From NCBI RefSeq assembly GCF_003111645.1, contig NZ_CP022187.1:3348001-3412000 (forward strand): a stretch of DNA of 64,000 bases. The letters are read 5' to 3'. The notes under the pieces are model-generated. The model did not search any database and was not told where the DNA came from. It saw only the letters and a list, made by a program, of their open reading frames with translations. This DNA is from Parazoarcus communis (GTDB taxonomy: Bacteria > Pseudomonadota > Gammaproteobacteria > Burkholderiales > Rhodocyclaceae). The position numbers and the translations under genes are program-made. Shown here in pieces: positions 1-9,878 of the stretch (position 1 is its first letter; each line of letters starts with the position of its first letter).

Positions 1-238
<238 letters not shown>

Positions 239-244
239 CCTGCA

Positions 245-271
245 GGGCCCGGCGATGCTGTCGCCGGGCCC
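245..271 (+). terminator. Strong hairpin between mreB and mreC
   Basis: An 11-bp perfect stem (GGGCCCGGCGA pairing with TCGCCGGGCCC) closes a TGCTG loop seven bases after the mreB stop. There is no T-run, so it is more likely a partial terminator or an mRNA-processing/stabilising structure that lets mreB be expressed above mreCD than a full stop. Confidence 0.5.
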
Positions 272-293
272 TTGCTGAACCAGGACGTTCCGG

Positions 294-1193
294 ATGACCT
301 TCGCCGGCCATCAACCGCCCCCTATCTTCAATCGTGGACCGGCACCGCTGGTTCGCCTGCTGCTGTTCGTCTCGCTGTGCCTGATGATCCTGGTGGCCGA
401 TCTGCGCTTTCGTTATCTCGAAGTGCTGCGGCAGGGGCTGTCCGTCGCAACCTACCCCTTGCAGATGGCCGCGGCTACGCCGGCCGACTTCGTGCGCAAC
501 GCCTCGGTGTATTTTGCGACCCTGGTGCGTGTGCAGCTCGAAAATGCCGAGCTGAGGCGCAAGCAGCTTGGCAGCGGTGAGCGTCTGCTGCGCTTCGAAC
601 TGCTCGAGCGTGAAAACGCCCAGTTGCGCGGCTTGCTCGAGATGTCCCAGCGCGTGGGCGTGCGCAGCATCGCCGCCGACATCCTGTACGACGCACCGGA
701 CCCGTTTGCGCGCAAGGTCATTCTCGACCGTGGCGCGCAGCAAGGGGTCGAGGCCGGCCTTGCCGTCGTGGACGCTGCCGGCGTGCTCGGTCAGGTGACC
801 CGTGTGTATCCGATCCAGTCCGAAGTCACCTTGCTGACCGACCGCAACCAGGCGATTCCGGTGCAGGTTCTGCGCAATGGCTTGCGCGGGGTGCTGTTCG
901 GCATCGGGCAGGGACGGCTCGAAGTGAGGTTCGTGATTGCCACCGCCGACATTCAGGCGGGCGACACGCTGGTGACCTCGGGGCTGGACGGCGTTTTCGT
1001 GCCCGGCCTGCCGGTGGCCGAGGTCGAGTCCGTTGACCGCGAATCCGATGCCTTTGCCCGCATCATGTGCCGCCCGCTGGCCGGCGTCGAACGCAGCGCC
1101 CAGGTGCTGGTGCTCGGGCGTCAGGTGCTGCCGCCGCCGCGGCCGGTCGATAGCGACGCCGTGCCACCCGCTCAGCCCGTGACGGCGCCCTGA
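294..1193 (+). CDS. mreC: Rod shape-determining protein MreC
   Basis: 299 residues. A cytoplasmic N-terminus is followed by one membrane anchor (about residues 19-37, LLLFVSLCLMILVADL), then a coiled coil (about 75-110, LENAELRRKQLGSGERLL...) and a beta-rich periplasmic domain containing LDRGAQQGVEAGLAVVD and LLTDRNQAIPVQV, all as in MreC. MreC scaffolds the elongation machinery and activates PBP2/RodA. It sits 55 bp after mreB and one base before mreD. The C-terminus ends in a short Pro-rich tail. Length and architecture are those of the family. Confidence 0.95.
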   Translation: MTFAGHQPPPIFNRGPAPLVRLLLFVSLCLMILVADLRFRYLEVLRQGLSVATYPLQMAAATPADFVRNASVYFATLVRVQLENAELRRKQLGSGERLLRFELLERENAQLRGLLEMSQRVGVRSIAADILYDAPDPFARKVILDRGAQQGVEAGLAVVDAAGVLGQVTRVYPIQSEVTLLTDRNQAIPVQVLRNGLRGVLFGIGQGRLEVRFVIATADIQAGDTLVTSGLDGVFVPGLPVAEVESVDRESDAFARIMCRPLAGVERSAQVLVLGRQVLPPPRPVDSDAVPPAQPVTAP

Positions 1194-1194
1194 C

Positions 1195-1716
1195 ATGCAA
1201 CCGACCAATCGTTCCAGTCGCATCCTGTTGCCGGTCCGGCTGTGGTTCATCCACTTCAGCCTGCTGATTGCACTCGGCCTGGTCTACGTGCCCACCGGGC
1301 GCCTTCCCGGCGTGCCGGACTGGGTCGCGCTGGTGCTGGCCTTCTGGTGTATCCGCGAGCCGCTGCGCATCGGCATGGGCGCGGGTTTCTTCTTCGGCTT
1401 GCTGGTCGATATCGGGCAGGGCGCGGCAATGGGGCAGCATGCCCTTGCCTATGTGGTGCTCGCCTATCTCGCCAACGGCCTGGCGCGCCGGCTGATGTGG
1501 TTTTCGGCGCTGCAGCAGGCGCTGCATGTGCTGCCGATGCTGCTGCTCACGCAGGCCCTGATGGTGGCGGTACGCCTGATTGCCGGTGCGGAGTTTCCGG
1601 GGTGGTCGTATTTTCTGTCGAGCTTCACCGGCGTATTGCTGTGGTGGCCGCTGATGTATCTGCTCCTGCTGCCGCAGTACCAGCCTGCCGACCGTGACGA
1701 CAACCGGCCCATCTGA
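1195..1716 (+). CDS. mreD: Rod shape-determining protein MreD
   Basis: 173 residues with five or six predicted membrane helices and the motif GFFFGLLVDIGQGAAMGQHALAY that is typical of MreD. It is an inner-membrane partner of MreC in the elongasome. The start follows the mreC stop directly, and its stop overlaps the mrdA start (TGATG), suggesting translational coupling. Confidence 0.93.
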   Translation: MQPTNRSSRILLPVRLWFIHFSLLIALGLVYVPTGRLPGVPDWVALVLAFWCIREPLRIGMGAGFFFGLLVDIGQGAAMGQHALAYVVLAYLANGLARRLMWFSALQQALHVLPMLLLTQALMVAVRLIAGAEFPGWSYFLSSFTGVLLWWPLMYLLLLPQYQPADRDDNRPI

Positions 1717-3620
1717 TGCCCGGTGACATGATTTCATTTCATGCTCCCGAGCAGGATTCATCACGCTTTCGCTGGCGCGTGCTGGTGGCGGGGGTGTTCG
1801 CGCTGGTGTGCTTCCTGCTGCTCGCGTCGCGCTTCTACTACCTGCAGGTGCAGAAGTTCGACTACTTTCATACCCGTGCCGAGGACAATCGCATCGCGCT
1901 GCTGCCGATCGTGCCCAACCGCGGCACCATCGTCGACCGCAACGGGGTCGTGCTGGCGCGCAACTATGCCGCCTATACGCTCGAGATCACGCCGGCACGT
2001 ACCAATGGCCTGGAAGAGACCATCGAGGCGCTCAATCAGGTCGTTCCCATCGATGCGCGCGATCGCCGGCGCTTTCGCAAGCTGCTGGAAGAAAGCCGCA
2101 GCTTCGAGAGCGTGCCGATCCGCAACCGCCTCAGTGACGAGGAGGTCGCCCGTTTCGTCGCCCAGCGCTACCGCTTCCCCGGCGTGGACGTGCAGGCCCG
2201 GCTGTTCCGCGACTATCCGCTCGGCGCCAGCGCATCGCATGTCGTCGGTTACATCGGGCGTATCAATCAGCGTGACCTGGAGCGTATCGAAGAGCGCGAC
2301 GACGCGGCCAACTACCGCGGGTCGGACCACATCGGCAAGAGCGGTCTGGAGCTGTCCTACGAGGCTGAACTGCACGGCACGACCGGTTTCGAGCAGGTCG
2401 AGGTCAATGCCGGCGGGCGGGCGGTGCGACGACTCTCGAGTACGCCGGCGGTGACCGGGAGCGACCTTGAGCTCAACCTCGACATGGAGTTGCAGAAGAT
2501 CGCGGAGACGGCGTTCGGTGACCGTCGCGGTGCGCTGGTCGCGATCGATCCCAGTACCGGCGGCGTACTGGCCCTGGTGTCGGCGCCCAGCTTCGACCCC
2601 AACCTGTTCGTGGACGGCATTTCCACCCAGGACTGGAAGGGCCTCAACGATTCGCCCGACCATCCGCTGCTCAACCGTGCCATTTACAGCGCCTATCCGC
2701 CCGGCTCCACGTTCAAGCCCTTCATGGCGCTGGCCGGCCTGACGACAGGCAAGCGCACGCCCTCCCAGGCGATTGCGGACCCGGGCTATTTCAACTTTGC
2801 CGGTCACCGCTTCATGGACGACAAGATTGGCGGGCACGGCACGGTGGATCTGCACAAGTCGATCGTGGTGTCGTGCAACACCTATTACTATCAGCTGGCC
2901 AACGACCTCGGCATCGATGGCATTGCGAACTTCATGTCCCAGCTCGGACTCGGCTCGAGAACGGAGCTCGACTTGCCCGGCGAGGCCGAAGGCGTATTGC
3001 CGTCGCCGGCGTGGAAGCGCAAGCGCTTCCGCAAGCCGGAGCAGCAGCGCTGGTATGGTGGCGACACGATTTCGGTCGGCATCGGGCAGGGCTATAACGC
3101 CTACACGCCACTGCAGATGGCCAATGCGACGGCGGCGCTGGTGAATGGCGGCAAGGTGTTCCGGCCACATCTCGTACGCCATGTCATCGACAGTCGCACC
3201 GGAGAGAAGCGGGTGGTGGAGCCCGAACCGGTGCGGGAGATCGCGCTCAAGCCCGAGCATGTTGCGGCCGTGAGGCGCGCCATGGTCGAGGTCAACAAGG
3301 TTGGCACCGGCTCGCGTGCCTTCGCTGGCGCGCCCTATGAATCGGGCGGCAAGACCGGCACTGCACAGGTGTACTCGCTCAAGGGGTCGAAGTACGTCGA
3401 GGGGCGGGTCCGCGAGCGCCTGCGCGATCACTCCTGGTTCATCGCCTACGCGCCTGCCGACAAGCCGAAGATCGCCCTGGCGGTGCTGGTCGAGAACGGT
3501 GGCTTCGGTTCGCAGTCGGCGGCACCGATCGCACGTCAGGTGATCGACTATCACCTGCTGGGCAAGCGCCCCAACCAGCCGGCGCCGGAGGATGTCGATG
3601 CGGTGGAGAATGCAGATTGA
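1716..3620 (+). CDS. mrdA: Peptidoglycan D,D-transpeptidase PBP2
   Basis: 634 residues. One N-terminal membrane anchor (about 23-42) precedes the pedestal domain and a class B transpeptidase domain. The catalytic S331-T-F-K334 (YPPGSTFKPF), the SCN motif (VVSCNTYYY) and KTG (GGKTGTAQ) are all present. PBP2 cross-links lateral-wall peptidoglycan during elongation together with RodA. ATG at 1716 overlaps the mreD stop; an in-frame ATG four codons on is an alternative. The stop overlaps the rodA start. Confidence 0.96.
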   Translation: MPGDMISFHAPEQDSSRFRWRVLVAGVFALVCFLLLASRFYYLQVQKFDYFHTRAEDNRIALLPIVPNRGTIVDRNGVVLARNYAAYTLEITPARTNGLEETIEALNQVVPIDARDRRRFRKLLEESRSFESVPIRNRLSDEEVARFVAQRYRFPGVDVQARLFRDYPLGASASHVVGYIGRINQRDLERIEERDDAANYRGSDHIGKSGLELSYEAELHGTTGFEQVEVNAGGRAVRRLSSTPAVTGSDLELNLDMELQKIAETAFGDRRGALVAIDPSTGGVLALVSAPSFDPNLFVDGISTQDWKGLNDSPDHPLLNRAIYSAYPPGSTFKPFMALAGLTTGKRTPSQAIADPGYFNFAGHRFMDDKIGGHGTVDLHKSIVVSCNTYYYQLANDLGIDGIANFMSQLGLGSRTELDLPGEAEGVLPSPAWKRKRFRKPEQQRWYGGDTISVGIGQGYNAYTPLQMANATAALVNGGKVFRPHLVRHVIDSRTGEKRVVEPEPVREIALKPEHVAAVRRAMVEVNKVGTGSRAFAGAPYESGGKTGTAQVYSLKGSKYVEGRVRERLRDHSWFIAYAPADKPKIALAVLVENGGFGSQSAAPIARQVIDYHLLGKRPNQPAPEDVDAVENAD

Positions 3621-4759
3621 GCGATAACCGCTTCCACCCCCTGCGACTGCTGCAGGCCTTTCTGCGCCCGATCGATCCGGTGCTGATGCTGATTCTCGCG
3701 GCGCTCTTCGGCTACGCCTTCGTGCTGATGTCGAGCGCCTCGCCCGAGCGCCTCGATTCGCAGATGACGCACATGGCGGTGGCGGTCGGCGTGATGTGGT
3801 TTGCGGCCTGGCTGCCGAGCCAGCGCCTGCTGTCGCTCGCCCTGCCGCTCTATCTGGCGGGCGTGGTGCTGCTGGTCGGCGTGGCCCTGTTCGGCGAGGT
3901 GTCGAAAGGCGCCCAGCGCTGGCTCGATATCGGGGTCACCCGCATCCAGCCCTCCGAGCTGATGAAGATCGCGATGCCGCTGATGCTGGCCTGGTTCTTC
4001 CAGCAGCGCGAGGGCCGCATCGGCTGGCGTGAATTCATCTTCGCCGGCCTGTTGCTGGCGGTTCCGGTCGGGCTCATCGTCAAGCAGCCCGACCTCGGTA
4101 CCAGCCTGCTGGTGGCGGCGGCCGGCTTCTACGTGATCTTCTTTGCCGGACTGACGTGGAAGCTGATCGTGCCGGTTGCCGTGGTGGGCATCGTCGGCAT
4201 CGGCTCCATCGTGGCCTTTGGCGACACCCTGTGTCAGCCCGGTGTCGAGTGGGTGGGGATGCGCGATTACCAGAAGCACCGTGTGTGCACCCTGCTCGAC
4301 CCGACCCAGGACCCGCTCGGCAAGGGTTTCCACATCATCCAGTCCACCATCGCCATCGGTTCCGGTGGGCTCATGGGCAAGGGCTGGATGGATGGCACCC
4401 AGACCCATCTGTCCTTCCTGCCCGAGCGCCATACCGACTTCATTTTTGCGGTGCTTGCCGAAGAGTTTGGCCTGTTCGGTGCGCTCGTGCTGCTGGTGAT
4501 CTATCTGGCGCTGTTTGCGCGCGGTTTCCTGATCGCGGCACGTGCGCCAACGCTGGGAACGCGCCTGCTCGCCGGGGCGGTGACCATGATCTTCTTCACC
4601 TACGCCTTCGTAAACATGGGTATGGTGAGCGGCATCCTGCCGGTGGTGGGCGTGCCATTGCCATTCATCAGTTACGGGGGAACTGCGCTGGTGACCCTGA
4701 GTCTGGGTGTAGGTATCCTGATGAGCGTTCACCGCAGCAGGCTTGTGAACAAGACTTGA
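3617..4759 (+). CDS. rodA: SEDS peptidoglycan glycosyltransferase RodA
   Basis: 380 residues with about ten membrane helices. Hallmarks of SEDS polymerases are present: GVTRIQPSELMKIAMP, KQPDLGTSLLV, FLPERHTDFIFAVLAEEFG and the C-terminal PLPFISYGGTALVT. It polymerises glycan strands from lipid II with PBP2. The start is TTG at 3617, overlapping the mrdA TGA by four bases (TTGA); no ATG gives a better start, so translational coupling with a rare start codon is likely. Confidence 0.96.
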   Translation: MSDNRFHPLRLLQAFLRPIDPVLMLILAALFGYAFVLMSSASPERLDSQMTHMAVAVGVMWFAAWLPSQRLLSLALPLYLAGVVLLVGVALFGEVSKGAQRWLDIGVTRIQPSELMKIAMPLMLAWFFQQREGRIGWREFIFAGLLLAVPVGLIVKQPDLGTSLLVAAAGFYVIFFAGLTWKLIVPVAVVGIVGIGSIVAFGDTLCQPGVEWVGMRDYQKHRVCTLLDPTQDPLGKGFHIIQSTIAIGSGGLMGKGWMDGTQTHLSFLPERHTDFIFAVLAEEFGLFGALVLLVIYLALFARGFLIAARAPTLGTRLLAGAVTMIFFTYAFVNMGMVSGILPVVGVPLPFISYGGTALVTLSLGVGILMSVHRSRLVNKT

Positions 4760-4770
4760 AGGCTGAACCG

Positions 4771-5787
4771 ATGATCCTCAACATGCGATTTGCGTGCGCG
4801 GCAGCGCGCGAGACCATGTCCTGCCGGGGCCATTACACTGCGGCGCTGCTGGCGGCGGCGACCCTTCTGCTGTCCGCCTGCGGGCAGACGCCGGTGCGCA
4901 CGCCCGGCTCGCAGGCGCAGACGCCCGACGCCGGACAGACCGCGTCGTCCGCAAAGTCCGGGCGTCGCGGCGGTGGCTACTACAAGGACGATGGCCCGCA
5001 CGACAACCCGCCGTCGAACCTCGAGGCGGTGCCCGATGCGTCGCCACGACTCGAACCGCTGCATCGTTTTGCCAACCGGCCGTATAACGTGTTTGGCCAG
5101 GATTACGTCCCGCTGACCGCACTTGCGCCCTATCGCGAGCGCGGGCGGGCAAGCTGGTACGGGCGTCGCTTCCACGGCAAGCCCACCTCAAGCGGCGAGC
5201 CTTACGACATGTATGCGATGACCGCTGCGCATCCCACGCTGCCGATTCCGAGCTATGCGCGCGTCACCAGCCTGGCAACCGGCAATTCGGTCGTGGTGCG
5301 CATCAACGATCGCGGCCCCTTTCACAAGGACCGCCTGATGGATCTGTCCTATACGGCGGCCTACAAGCTCGGTTACATCAATCAGGGCAGTACCGAAGTC
5401 GAGGTCGAACAGATTCTTCCCGACGAACTGCCGATGGTGGCCAGTGACGATCCGGTGCCGCCAATGACCAACCGCGAGCCGCCGCAGCCGGTGGCAACGC
5501 CTGCGGTCGTAGCGCCGCGACCGCATGAGCCGGTGCAACAGCTGTCTGCCGCCGGTAGCGGGGTGTTCCTGCAACTGGGTGCGTTCTCCTCCTTCGACAA
5601 CGCCGAGGGCTTTCGTGCCACCATCGAGGCGCAGATGAGCGCATTTGCAGATCGCCTTGAGCTGTTCGCCGACGGAAGCCGTTTCCGTCTCCATGCCGGG
5701 CCTTACGCCTCTGTCGACGAGGCCCGCTCGGCAGCTGACCGCATTGCAGCGGCATTGAAAATGCAGCCTTTCGTCGTCGTGCGCTGA
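4771..5787 (+). CDS. rlpA: Septal-ring/rare lipoprotein RlpA (lytic transglycosylase with SPOR domain)
   Basis: 338 residues. ATG 4771 has GAAGG eight bases upstream; an ATG at 4816 would give a shorter, more typical signal peptide. The lipobox LLLSAC makes it a lipoprotein. A double-psi beta-barrel domain follows (RGRASWYGRRFHGKPTSSGE ... RINDRGPFHKDRLMDLS, with the catalytic-type His and Asp), then a Pro-rich linker and a C-terminal SPOR domain (FLQLGAFSSFDNAEGFR) that binds denuded glycan. RlpA cleaves stem-less glycan at division sites. It lies 11 bp after rodA. Confidence 0.94.
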   Translation: MILNMRFACAAARETMSCRGHYTAALLAAATLLLSACGQTPVRTPGSQAQTPDAGQTASSAKSGRRGGGYYKDDGPHDNPPSNLEAVPDASPRLEPLHRFANRPYNVFGQDYVPLTALAPYRERGRASWYGRRFHGKPTSSGEPYDMYAMTAAHPTLPIPSYARVTSLATGNSVVVRINDRGPFHKDRLMDLSYTAAYKLGYINQGSTEVEVEQILPDELPMVASDDPVPPMTNREPPQPVATPAVVAPRPHEPVQQLSAAGSGVFLQLGAFSSFDNAEGFRATIEAQMSAFADRLELFADGSRFRLHAGPYASVDEARSAADRIAAALKMQPFVVVR

Positions 5788-5821
5788 TTTTTTGCCGAGC
5801 TTGAAACAAAAACTGTCCGTT

Positions 5822-5851
5822 TTGGTCAGCTCTCCGGCAGCGTCCTATAAT
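5822..5851 (+). promoter_or_regulatory. Sigma-70 promoter of dacA
   Basis: TTGGTC (5822-5827) and a consensus TATAAT (5846-5851) are separated by 18 bp, 39 bp upstream of the dacA ATG. This suggests that dacA and the genes behind it can be transcribed separately from the mre-rod genes. Confidence 0.65.
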
Positions 5852-5890
5852 TTCGGGTCGCCCGTCCTTCCAATTACCTGGTCATTTCCG

Positions 5891-7018
5891 ATGCGTTTTT
5901 TAGTTGCTTTCCTGTTTTCGCTGTTTTCCCTTGTGGCAGCCGCCCAGACCATTCCTGCGCCGGCGCTGGCGGCCAATGCCTGGGTGCTGGTGGACCACAG
6001 CACCGGTCAGGTGCTCGCTGCCAATGATCCCGACATGCGTATCGAGCCGGCATCGCTGACCAAGCTGATGACCGCCTACCTCACCTTCTCCGCGCTCAAG
6101 TCGGGCAGCATCACGCCGGAGCAGCCGGTGAACGTGTCGGAGAAGGCGTGGCGCCAGGAAGGCTCGCGGATGTTCATCGAGCCCAACAAGCCGGTGACGG
6201 TGCAGGAGCTGATTCGCGGCGTGATCGTGCAGTCCGGTAACGACGCCTGCGTGGCCCTGTCCGAACTCATGGCCGGCAGTGAAGAGGCGTTTGCCGCGCT
6301 GATGAATCGCGAAGCCAAGCGCCTCGGCATGACGAACACCAACTTCACCAACTCCACCGGCCTGCCCGATCCCGCGCTGTACACCACCGCGAACGACCTC
6401 GCGCTGCTGGCGTCGGCGATCATTCGCGACTTCCCGGAGTACTTCGAGCTGTACTCGATGAAGGAGTACACCTACAACAACATCAAGCAGCCCAACCGCA
6501 ACCGCCTGCTGTGGATGGACGGCACGGTCGACGGCATGAAGACCGGCCACACCAGCGCCGCCGGCTACTGCCTGGTGTCGACCGCCTTGCGTGGCCCGCG
6601 TCGCCTGATCTCGGTGGTGCTGGGTGCGTCGTCCGATACCGTGCGTGCGCAGGAGTCGCTCAAGCTGCTCAACTTCGGCTTCCAGTTCTTCGACACGGTG
6701 AAGCTGTATTCCGCCGATCAGGCGCTGTCGCAGTTCCGCGTGTGGAAAGGCCAGGAGAACGAAGTGGCGGCCGGCTTCACCAGCGATTTCGTGCTGTCGC
6801 TGCCCAAGGGTCAGGCTGACAAGGTCGAAGCCACGCTCGAGAGCATGCAGCCGGTGCTCGCGCCGCTGCAGAAGGGCCAGGAAATCGGCACCCTCAAGCT
6901 CAGTGTCGACGGCAAGGTGCTGGGGGAATATCCTGTCGTAGCGCTGCAGGACGTGCCGGTGGCCGGGTTCTTTGGCCGCTTCTGGGACGCACTGGTGCTG
7001 TGGATCAAGAGCCTCTGA
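5891..7018 (+). CDS. dacA: D-alanyl-D-alanine carboxypeptidase (PBP5/6 family)
   Basis: 375 residues starting at ATG 5891 with signal peptide MRFLVAFLFSLFSLVAAAQT. The three penicillin-binding motifs are S55-L-T-K58 (EPASLTKLMT), SGN (VQSGNDACV) and KTG (MKTGHTSAAGY). The C-terminal part contains the PBP5 beta domain and ends in an amphipathic helix (FFGRFWDALVLWIKSL) that tethers the enzyme to the periplasmic face of the inner membrane. It trims the terminal D-Ala of pentapeptides. An upstream in-frame extension has no signal peptide, so the ATG is preferred. Confidence 0.95.
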   Translation: MRFLVAFLFSLFSLVAAAQTIPAPALAANAWVLVDHSTGQVLAANDPDMRIEPASLTKLMTAYLTFSALKSGSITPEQPVNVSEKAWRQEGSRMFIEPNKPVTVQELIRGVIVQSGNDACVALSELMAGSEEAFAALMNREAKRLGMTNTNFTNSTGLPDPALYTTANDLALLASAIIRDFPEYFELYSMKEYTYNNIKQPNRNRLLWMDGTVDGMKTGHTSAAGYCLVSTALRGPRRLISVVLGASSDTVRAQESLKLLNFGFQFFDTVKLYSADQALSQFRVWKGQENEVAAGFTSDFVLSLPKGQADKVEATLESMQPVLAPLQKGQEIGTLKLSVDGKVLGEYPVVALQDVPVAGFFGRFWDALVLWIKSL

Positions 7019-7044
7019 GCGACCGGGGAGTAGTGGAGGATGTT

Positions 7045-7902
7045 GTGAGCCTGTGTTATCTGAACGGACGTTATCAGCCACTCGACGAAGCGCGGGTGTC
7101 GCCGATGGACCGCGGATTTCTCTTCGGTGACGGTGCCTACGAAGTCATCCCGGTGTATTCGCGCCATCCCTTCCGGCTGGAGGAGCATGTCGCCCGTCTC
7201 GAGAGCACGCTGGCTTCCATCCGTCTGCCGAATCCGCATCGTCCTGACGAGTGGGCCGCAATCATTCGTGAGGTGATCGACCGTAACGTCTGGGAGGACC
7301 AGTCGGTCTATCTGCAGGTCTCCCGCGGTGCGGACGACAAGCGCAATCATGCGTTTCCCAAGGTGGTGCGGCCGACGGTGTTCCTGATGAGCGAACAGCT
7401 GATCACGCCGCCGGACTATCAGCGCGAAGAAGGCGTGGCCTGCGTCAGCGCAGCGGATTTCCGCTGGCTGCGCTGTGACCTCAAGACCGTGGCCCTGCTC
7501 GCAAACTGTCTGCTTCGTCAGCATGCGATCGATCAGGGGTGCGTCGAAACCGTCCTGTTTCGGGACGGTTTCCTGACCGAAGGGTCGTCGTCGAACATTT
7601 TCATGGTCAAGGACGGCGTGGTGCTGACGCCGCCCAAGAGCCACCTGATGCTGCCCGGCATCACCTACGATGTGGTGCTCGAGCTCGCCGTCAGCCACGG
7701 TTTGAAGCATGAGGTACGTGAAATTCTCGAAGACGAGGTGCGTCATGCCGATGAGCTGTGGATGACCTCGTCGACCAAGGAAGTGCTGCCGATTACCCGG
7801 CTCGATGACAAAGCGGTCGGCAATGGCCGTCCGGGTCCGCTGGGGCAGCAGATGTATGCGTGGTATCAGGACTTCAAGAATACGGTGATGCGCAGTGGAT
7901 GA
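7045..7902 (+). CDS. dat: D-amino acid (D-alanine) aminotransferase, class IV PLP enzyme
   Basis: 285 residues from GTG 7045, with GGAGGA five bases upstream fixing this start. Class IV aminotransferase features are visible: YLNGRYQPLDEARVSPMDRG near the N-terminus, the PLP lysine in LRCDLKTVALLANCLLRQ, and DGFLTEGSSSNIFMVKDG. The family interconverts D-alanine and D-glutamate with 2-oxo acids. Its place directly after dacA suggests recycling of D-Ala released by the carboxypeptidase (inference). Branched-chain aminotransferase activity is the main alternative. Confidence 0.85.
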   Translation: MSLCYLNGRYQPLDEARVSPMDRGFLFGDGAYEVIPVYSRHPFRLEEHVARLESTLASIRLPNPHRPDEWAAIIREVIDRNVWEDQSVYLQVSRGADDKRNHAFPKVVRPTVFLMSEQLITPPDYQREEGVACVSAADFRWLRCDLKTVALLANCLLRQHAIDQGCVETVLFRDGFLTEGSSSNIFMVKDGVVLTPPKSHLMLPGITYDVVLELAVSHGLKHEVREILEDEVRHADELWMTSSTKEVLPITRLDDKAVGNGRPGPLGQQMYAWYQDFKNTVMRSG

Positions 7903-8179
7903 TCAGAACAAGCAAGAAACCCGACAGACGCTGCTCGAGTTTCCCTGTGACTTTCCCATCAAGATCATGGGCGCGCGGGTGGATGGTTTCGCCCAGGCGG
8001 TGACCGAGGTCGTGCTGACCCATGCGCCGGATTTCGATGTGGCGACCGTGGAGATGCGGCCCTCGAGCAAGGGCAACTACCTTGCGATCACCTGCACCTT
8101 CCGTGCGGTATCGCAGTTGCAGGTCGATTCGATGTATCGCGAGCTCACGGCGCACCCGATGGTCAAGGTGGTGCTGTGA
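7895..8179 (+). CDS. ybeD: YbeD family protein (DUF493)
   Basis: 94 residues from GTG 7895, overlapping the aminotransferase stop. It shows the conserved DUF493 pattern: [30 protein letters not shown] and [11 protein letters not shown]. YbeD is a small ferredoxin-like-fold cytoplasmic protein of unclear function that is conserved between dacA and lipB in many proteobacteria. Its stop overlaps the lipB GTG, so the four genes are probably translationally coupled. Confidence 0.88.
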   Translation: MDDQNKQETRQTLLEFPCDFPIKIMGARVDGFAQAVTEVVLTHAPDFDVATVEMRPSSKGNYLAITCTFRAVSQLQVDSMYRELTAHPMVKVVL

Positions 8180-8826
8180 TCATCAAGCGCCTCGGTCTTG
8201 TCGAGTACGAACCGGCACTCGAGGCGATGCGGGTGTTCACAGCCGGGCGCAATGAAGGCACGCCGGACGAAATCTGGCTGCTTGAGCATCCTCCGGTCTA
8301 CACCCTCGGGCAGGCCGGGCTTCCCGAGCATCTGCTGCGCAACGACGCCGGCATTCCGCTGGTCAAGATCGACCGCGGCGGTCAGATCACCTATCACGGG
8401 CCCGGCCAGCTGGTGGTCTATCTGCTGCTCGACCTGCACCGGCGCCGGCTCAAGGTGCGCGAGCTGGTGTCACTGATGGAGCAGGCGATCATCGATACCC
8501 TGGCCGAATACGGTCTGAATGCCGTGCGCAAGGACGGTGCGCCGGGTGTGTATATCGACGGTGCCAAGGTGGCTGCACTTGGTCTGCGCGTGCGCAACGG
8601 CTGCAGTTATCATGGCCTGAGCCTCAACGTCGACATGGATCTCACGCCCTTCAGCTGGATCAATCCCTGTGGTTACGAAGGGCTCAAGACCGTGCAGCTG
8701 CGCGATTTCGGCGTGGCCGAAACCGTTGCGGGTGCGGGTGAGCGCCTGCTCGGTCACCTCGACCGCCTGCTTCCGCCGCCCGTGAGTCCGGCTGCGGATG
8801 CTCCCGCTATGAGTGCGGCGCCCTGA
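8176..8826 (+). CDS. lipB: Octanoyl-ACP:protein N-octanoyltransferase LipB
   Basis: 216 residues from GTG 8176. Signature motifs are [34 protein letters not shown] and [14 protein letters not shown], the last containing the acyl-accepting Cys and the conserved Lys. LipB moves octanoate from acyl carrier protein to lipoyl domains, the first step of lipoate assembly. It overlaps ybeD by four bases and is followed by lipA, which adds the sulfurs. The C-terminal tail after residue 195 is low complexity. Confidence 0.95.
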   Translation: MIIKRLGLVEYEPALEAMRVFTAGRNEGTPDEIWLLEHPPVYTLGQAGLPEHLLRNDAGIPLVKIDRGGQITYHGPGQLVVYLLLDLHRRRLKVRELVSLMEQAIIDTLAEYGLNAVRKDGAPGVYIDGAKVAALGLRVRNGCSYHGLSLNVDMDLTPFSWINPCGYEGLKTVQLRDFGVAETVAGAGERLLGHLDRLLPPPVSPAADAPAMSAAP

Positions 8827-8872
8827 TGGGCACAATGCGCTTGATGAATTCCCAACAATAGAGACAGAGACC

Positions 8873-9820
8873 ATGGAAACCCCCGTTCGCAAGCAGCGTG
8901 GCGCCGACAAGACGGCCCGAATCCCGATCAAGATCGTGCCCGCCGAGCGCCTGAAGAAGCCCGAGTGGATCCGCATCAAGCTCGGTGCCGGCGTCGAGGC
9001 CGAGCGCTTCAACGAGATCAAGGACACGCTGCGCGAGCACAAGCTGCACACCGTGTGCGAGGAAGCCTCCTGCCCCAACATTCATGAGTGTTTCGGCAAG
9101 GGCACGGCCACCTTCATGATCATGGGCGACATCTGCACCCGCCGCTGTCCGTTCTGCGACGTCGGTCATGGTCGTCCGGACCCGCTGAACGTCAACGAGC
9201 CGGTCGATCTGGCCAAGACGATTGCCGCGATGCGCCTCAACTATGTGGTGATCACCTCGGTCGACCGTGACGATCTGCGTGATGGCGGTGCGCAGCACTT
9301 CGTCGAGTGCATCACCGAAACCCGCAAGGCGTCGCCCAAGACCACCATCGAGGTGCTGGTGCCCGACTTCCGCGGGCGCATGGACATCGCGCTCGACATC
9401 TTCGACCAGGCGCCGCCCGACGTCATGAACCACAACCTCGAGACCGTGCCGCGTCTGTACAAGCAGGCCCGTCCCGGCTCCGACTATGCCTACTCGCTCG
9501 AGCTGCTCAAGCAGTTCAAGGCACGTCATCCCGAAGTGCTGACCAAGTCCGGCCTGATGGTCGGCCTGGGTGAAACCGACGACGAAATCCTCGAAGTGCT
9601 GCGCGACCTGCGTGCGCACAACGTCGACATGCTGACCATCGGTCAGTACCTGCAGCCTTCGGGCGGTCACCTGCCGGTGCTGCGCTACGTCCATCCTGAC
9701 ACGTTCAAGATGTTCGAAACCGAGGCGCTGAAGATGGGTTTCCGCAACGCAGCCTGCGGGCCGATGGTGCGTTCGAGCTACTGGGCCGATCAGCAGGCGC
9801 ACGGCGCCGGCGTCGCCTGA
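8873..9820 (+). CDS. lipA: Lipoyl synthase LipA (radical SAM)
   Basis: 315 residues from ATG 8873. The auxiliary cluster motif is [12 protein letters not shown] and the radical-SAM motif is CTRRCPFC, followed by [11 protein letters not shown]; the C-terminal RSSYWADQQ matches the conserved RSSY element that ligates the auxiliary cluster. It inserts two sulfurs into protein-bound octanoyl groups. In this genome it would also serve the free-standing lipoyl protein at 38232-38477, unless that is lipoylated by the nearby ligase. Confidence 0.97.
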   Translation: METPVRKQRGADKTARIPIKIVPAERLKKPEWIRIKLGAGVEAERFNEIKDTLREHKLHTVCEEASCPNIHECFGKGTATFMIMGDICTRRCPFCDVGHGRPDPLNVNEPVDLAKTIAAMRLNYVVITSVDRDDLRDGGAQHFVECITETRKASPKTTIEVLVPDFRGRMDIALDIFDQAPPDVMNHNLETVPRLYKQARPGSDYAYSLELLKQFKARHPEVLTKSGLMVGLGETDDEILEVLRDLRAHNVDMLTIGQYLQPSGGHLPVLRYVHPDTFKMFETEALKMGFRNAACGPMVRSSYWADQQAHGAGVA

Positions 9821-9829
9821 GGCGTGTTC

Positions 9830-9864
9830 AGGGAAAGCGCCGGGCAAGGCTCAGCGTTTTCCCT
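9830..9864. terminator. Convergent hairpin between lipA and the pentapeptide gene
   Basis: AGGGAAAGCGC (9830-9840) pairs with GCGTTTTCCCT (9854-9864), with one G-U, between two converging genes. There is no long T-run, but the paired T-rich arm could end transcription in the plus direction. Confidence 0.45.
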
Positions 9865-9878
9865 TGCACTGCCCGCCC

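Noticed and set aside
1761-3554. A long open frame antisense to mrdA, and many similar ones opposite other genes
   Set aside because: They are by-products of GC-rich third codon positions. They have no ribosome binding site and give basic, low-complexity proteins, and the opposite strand holds a well-identified gene.
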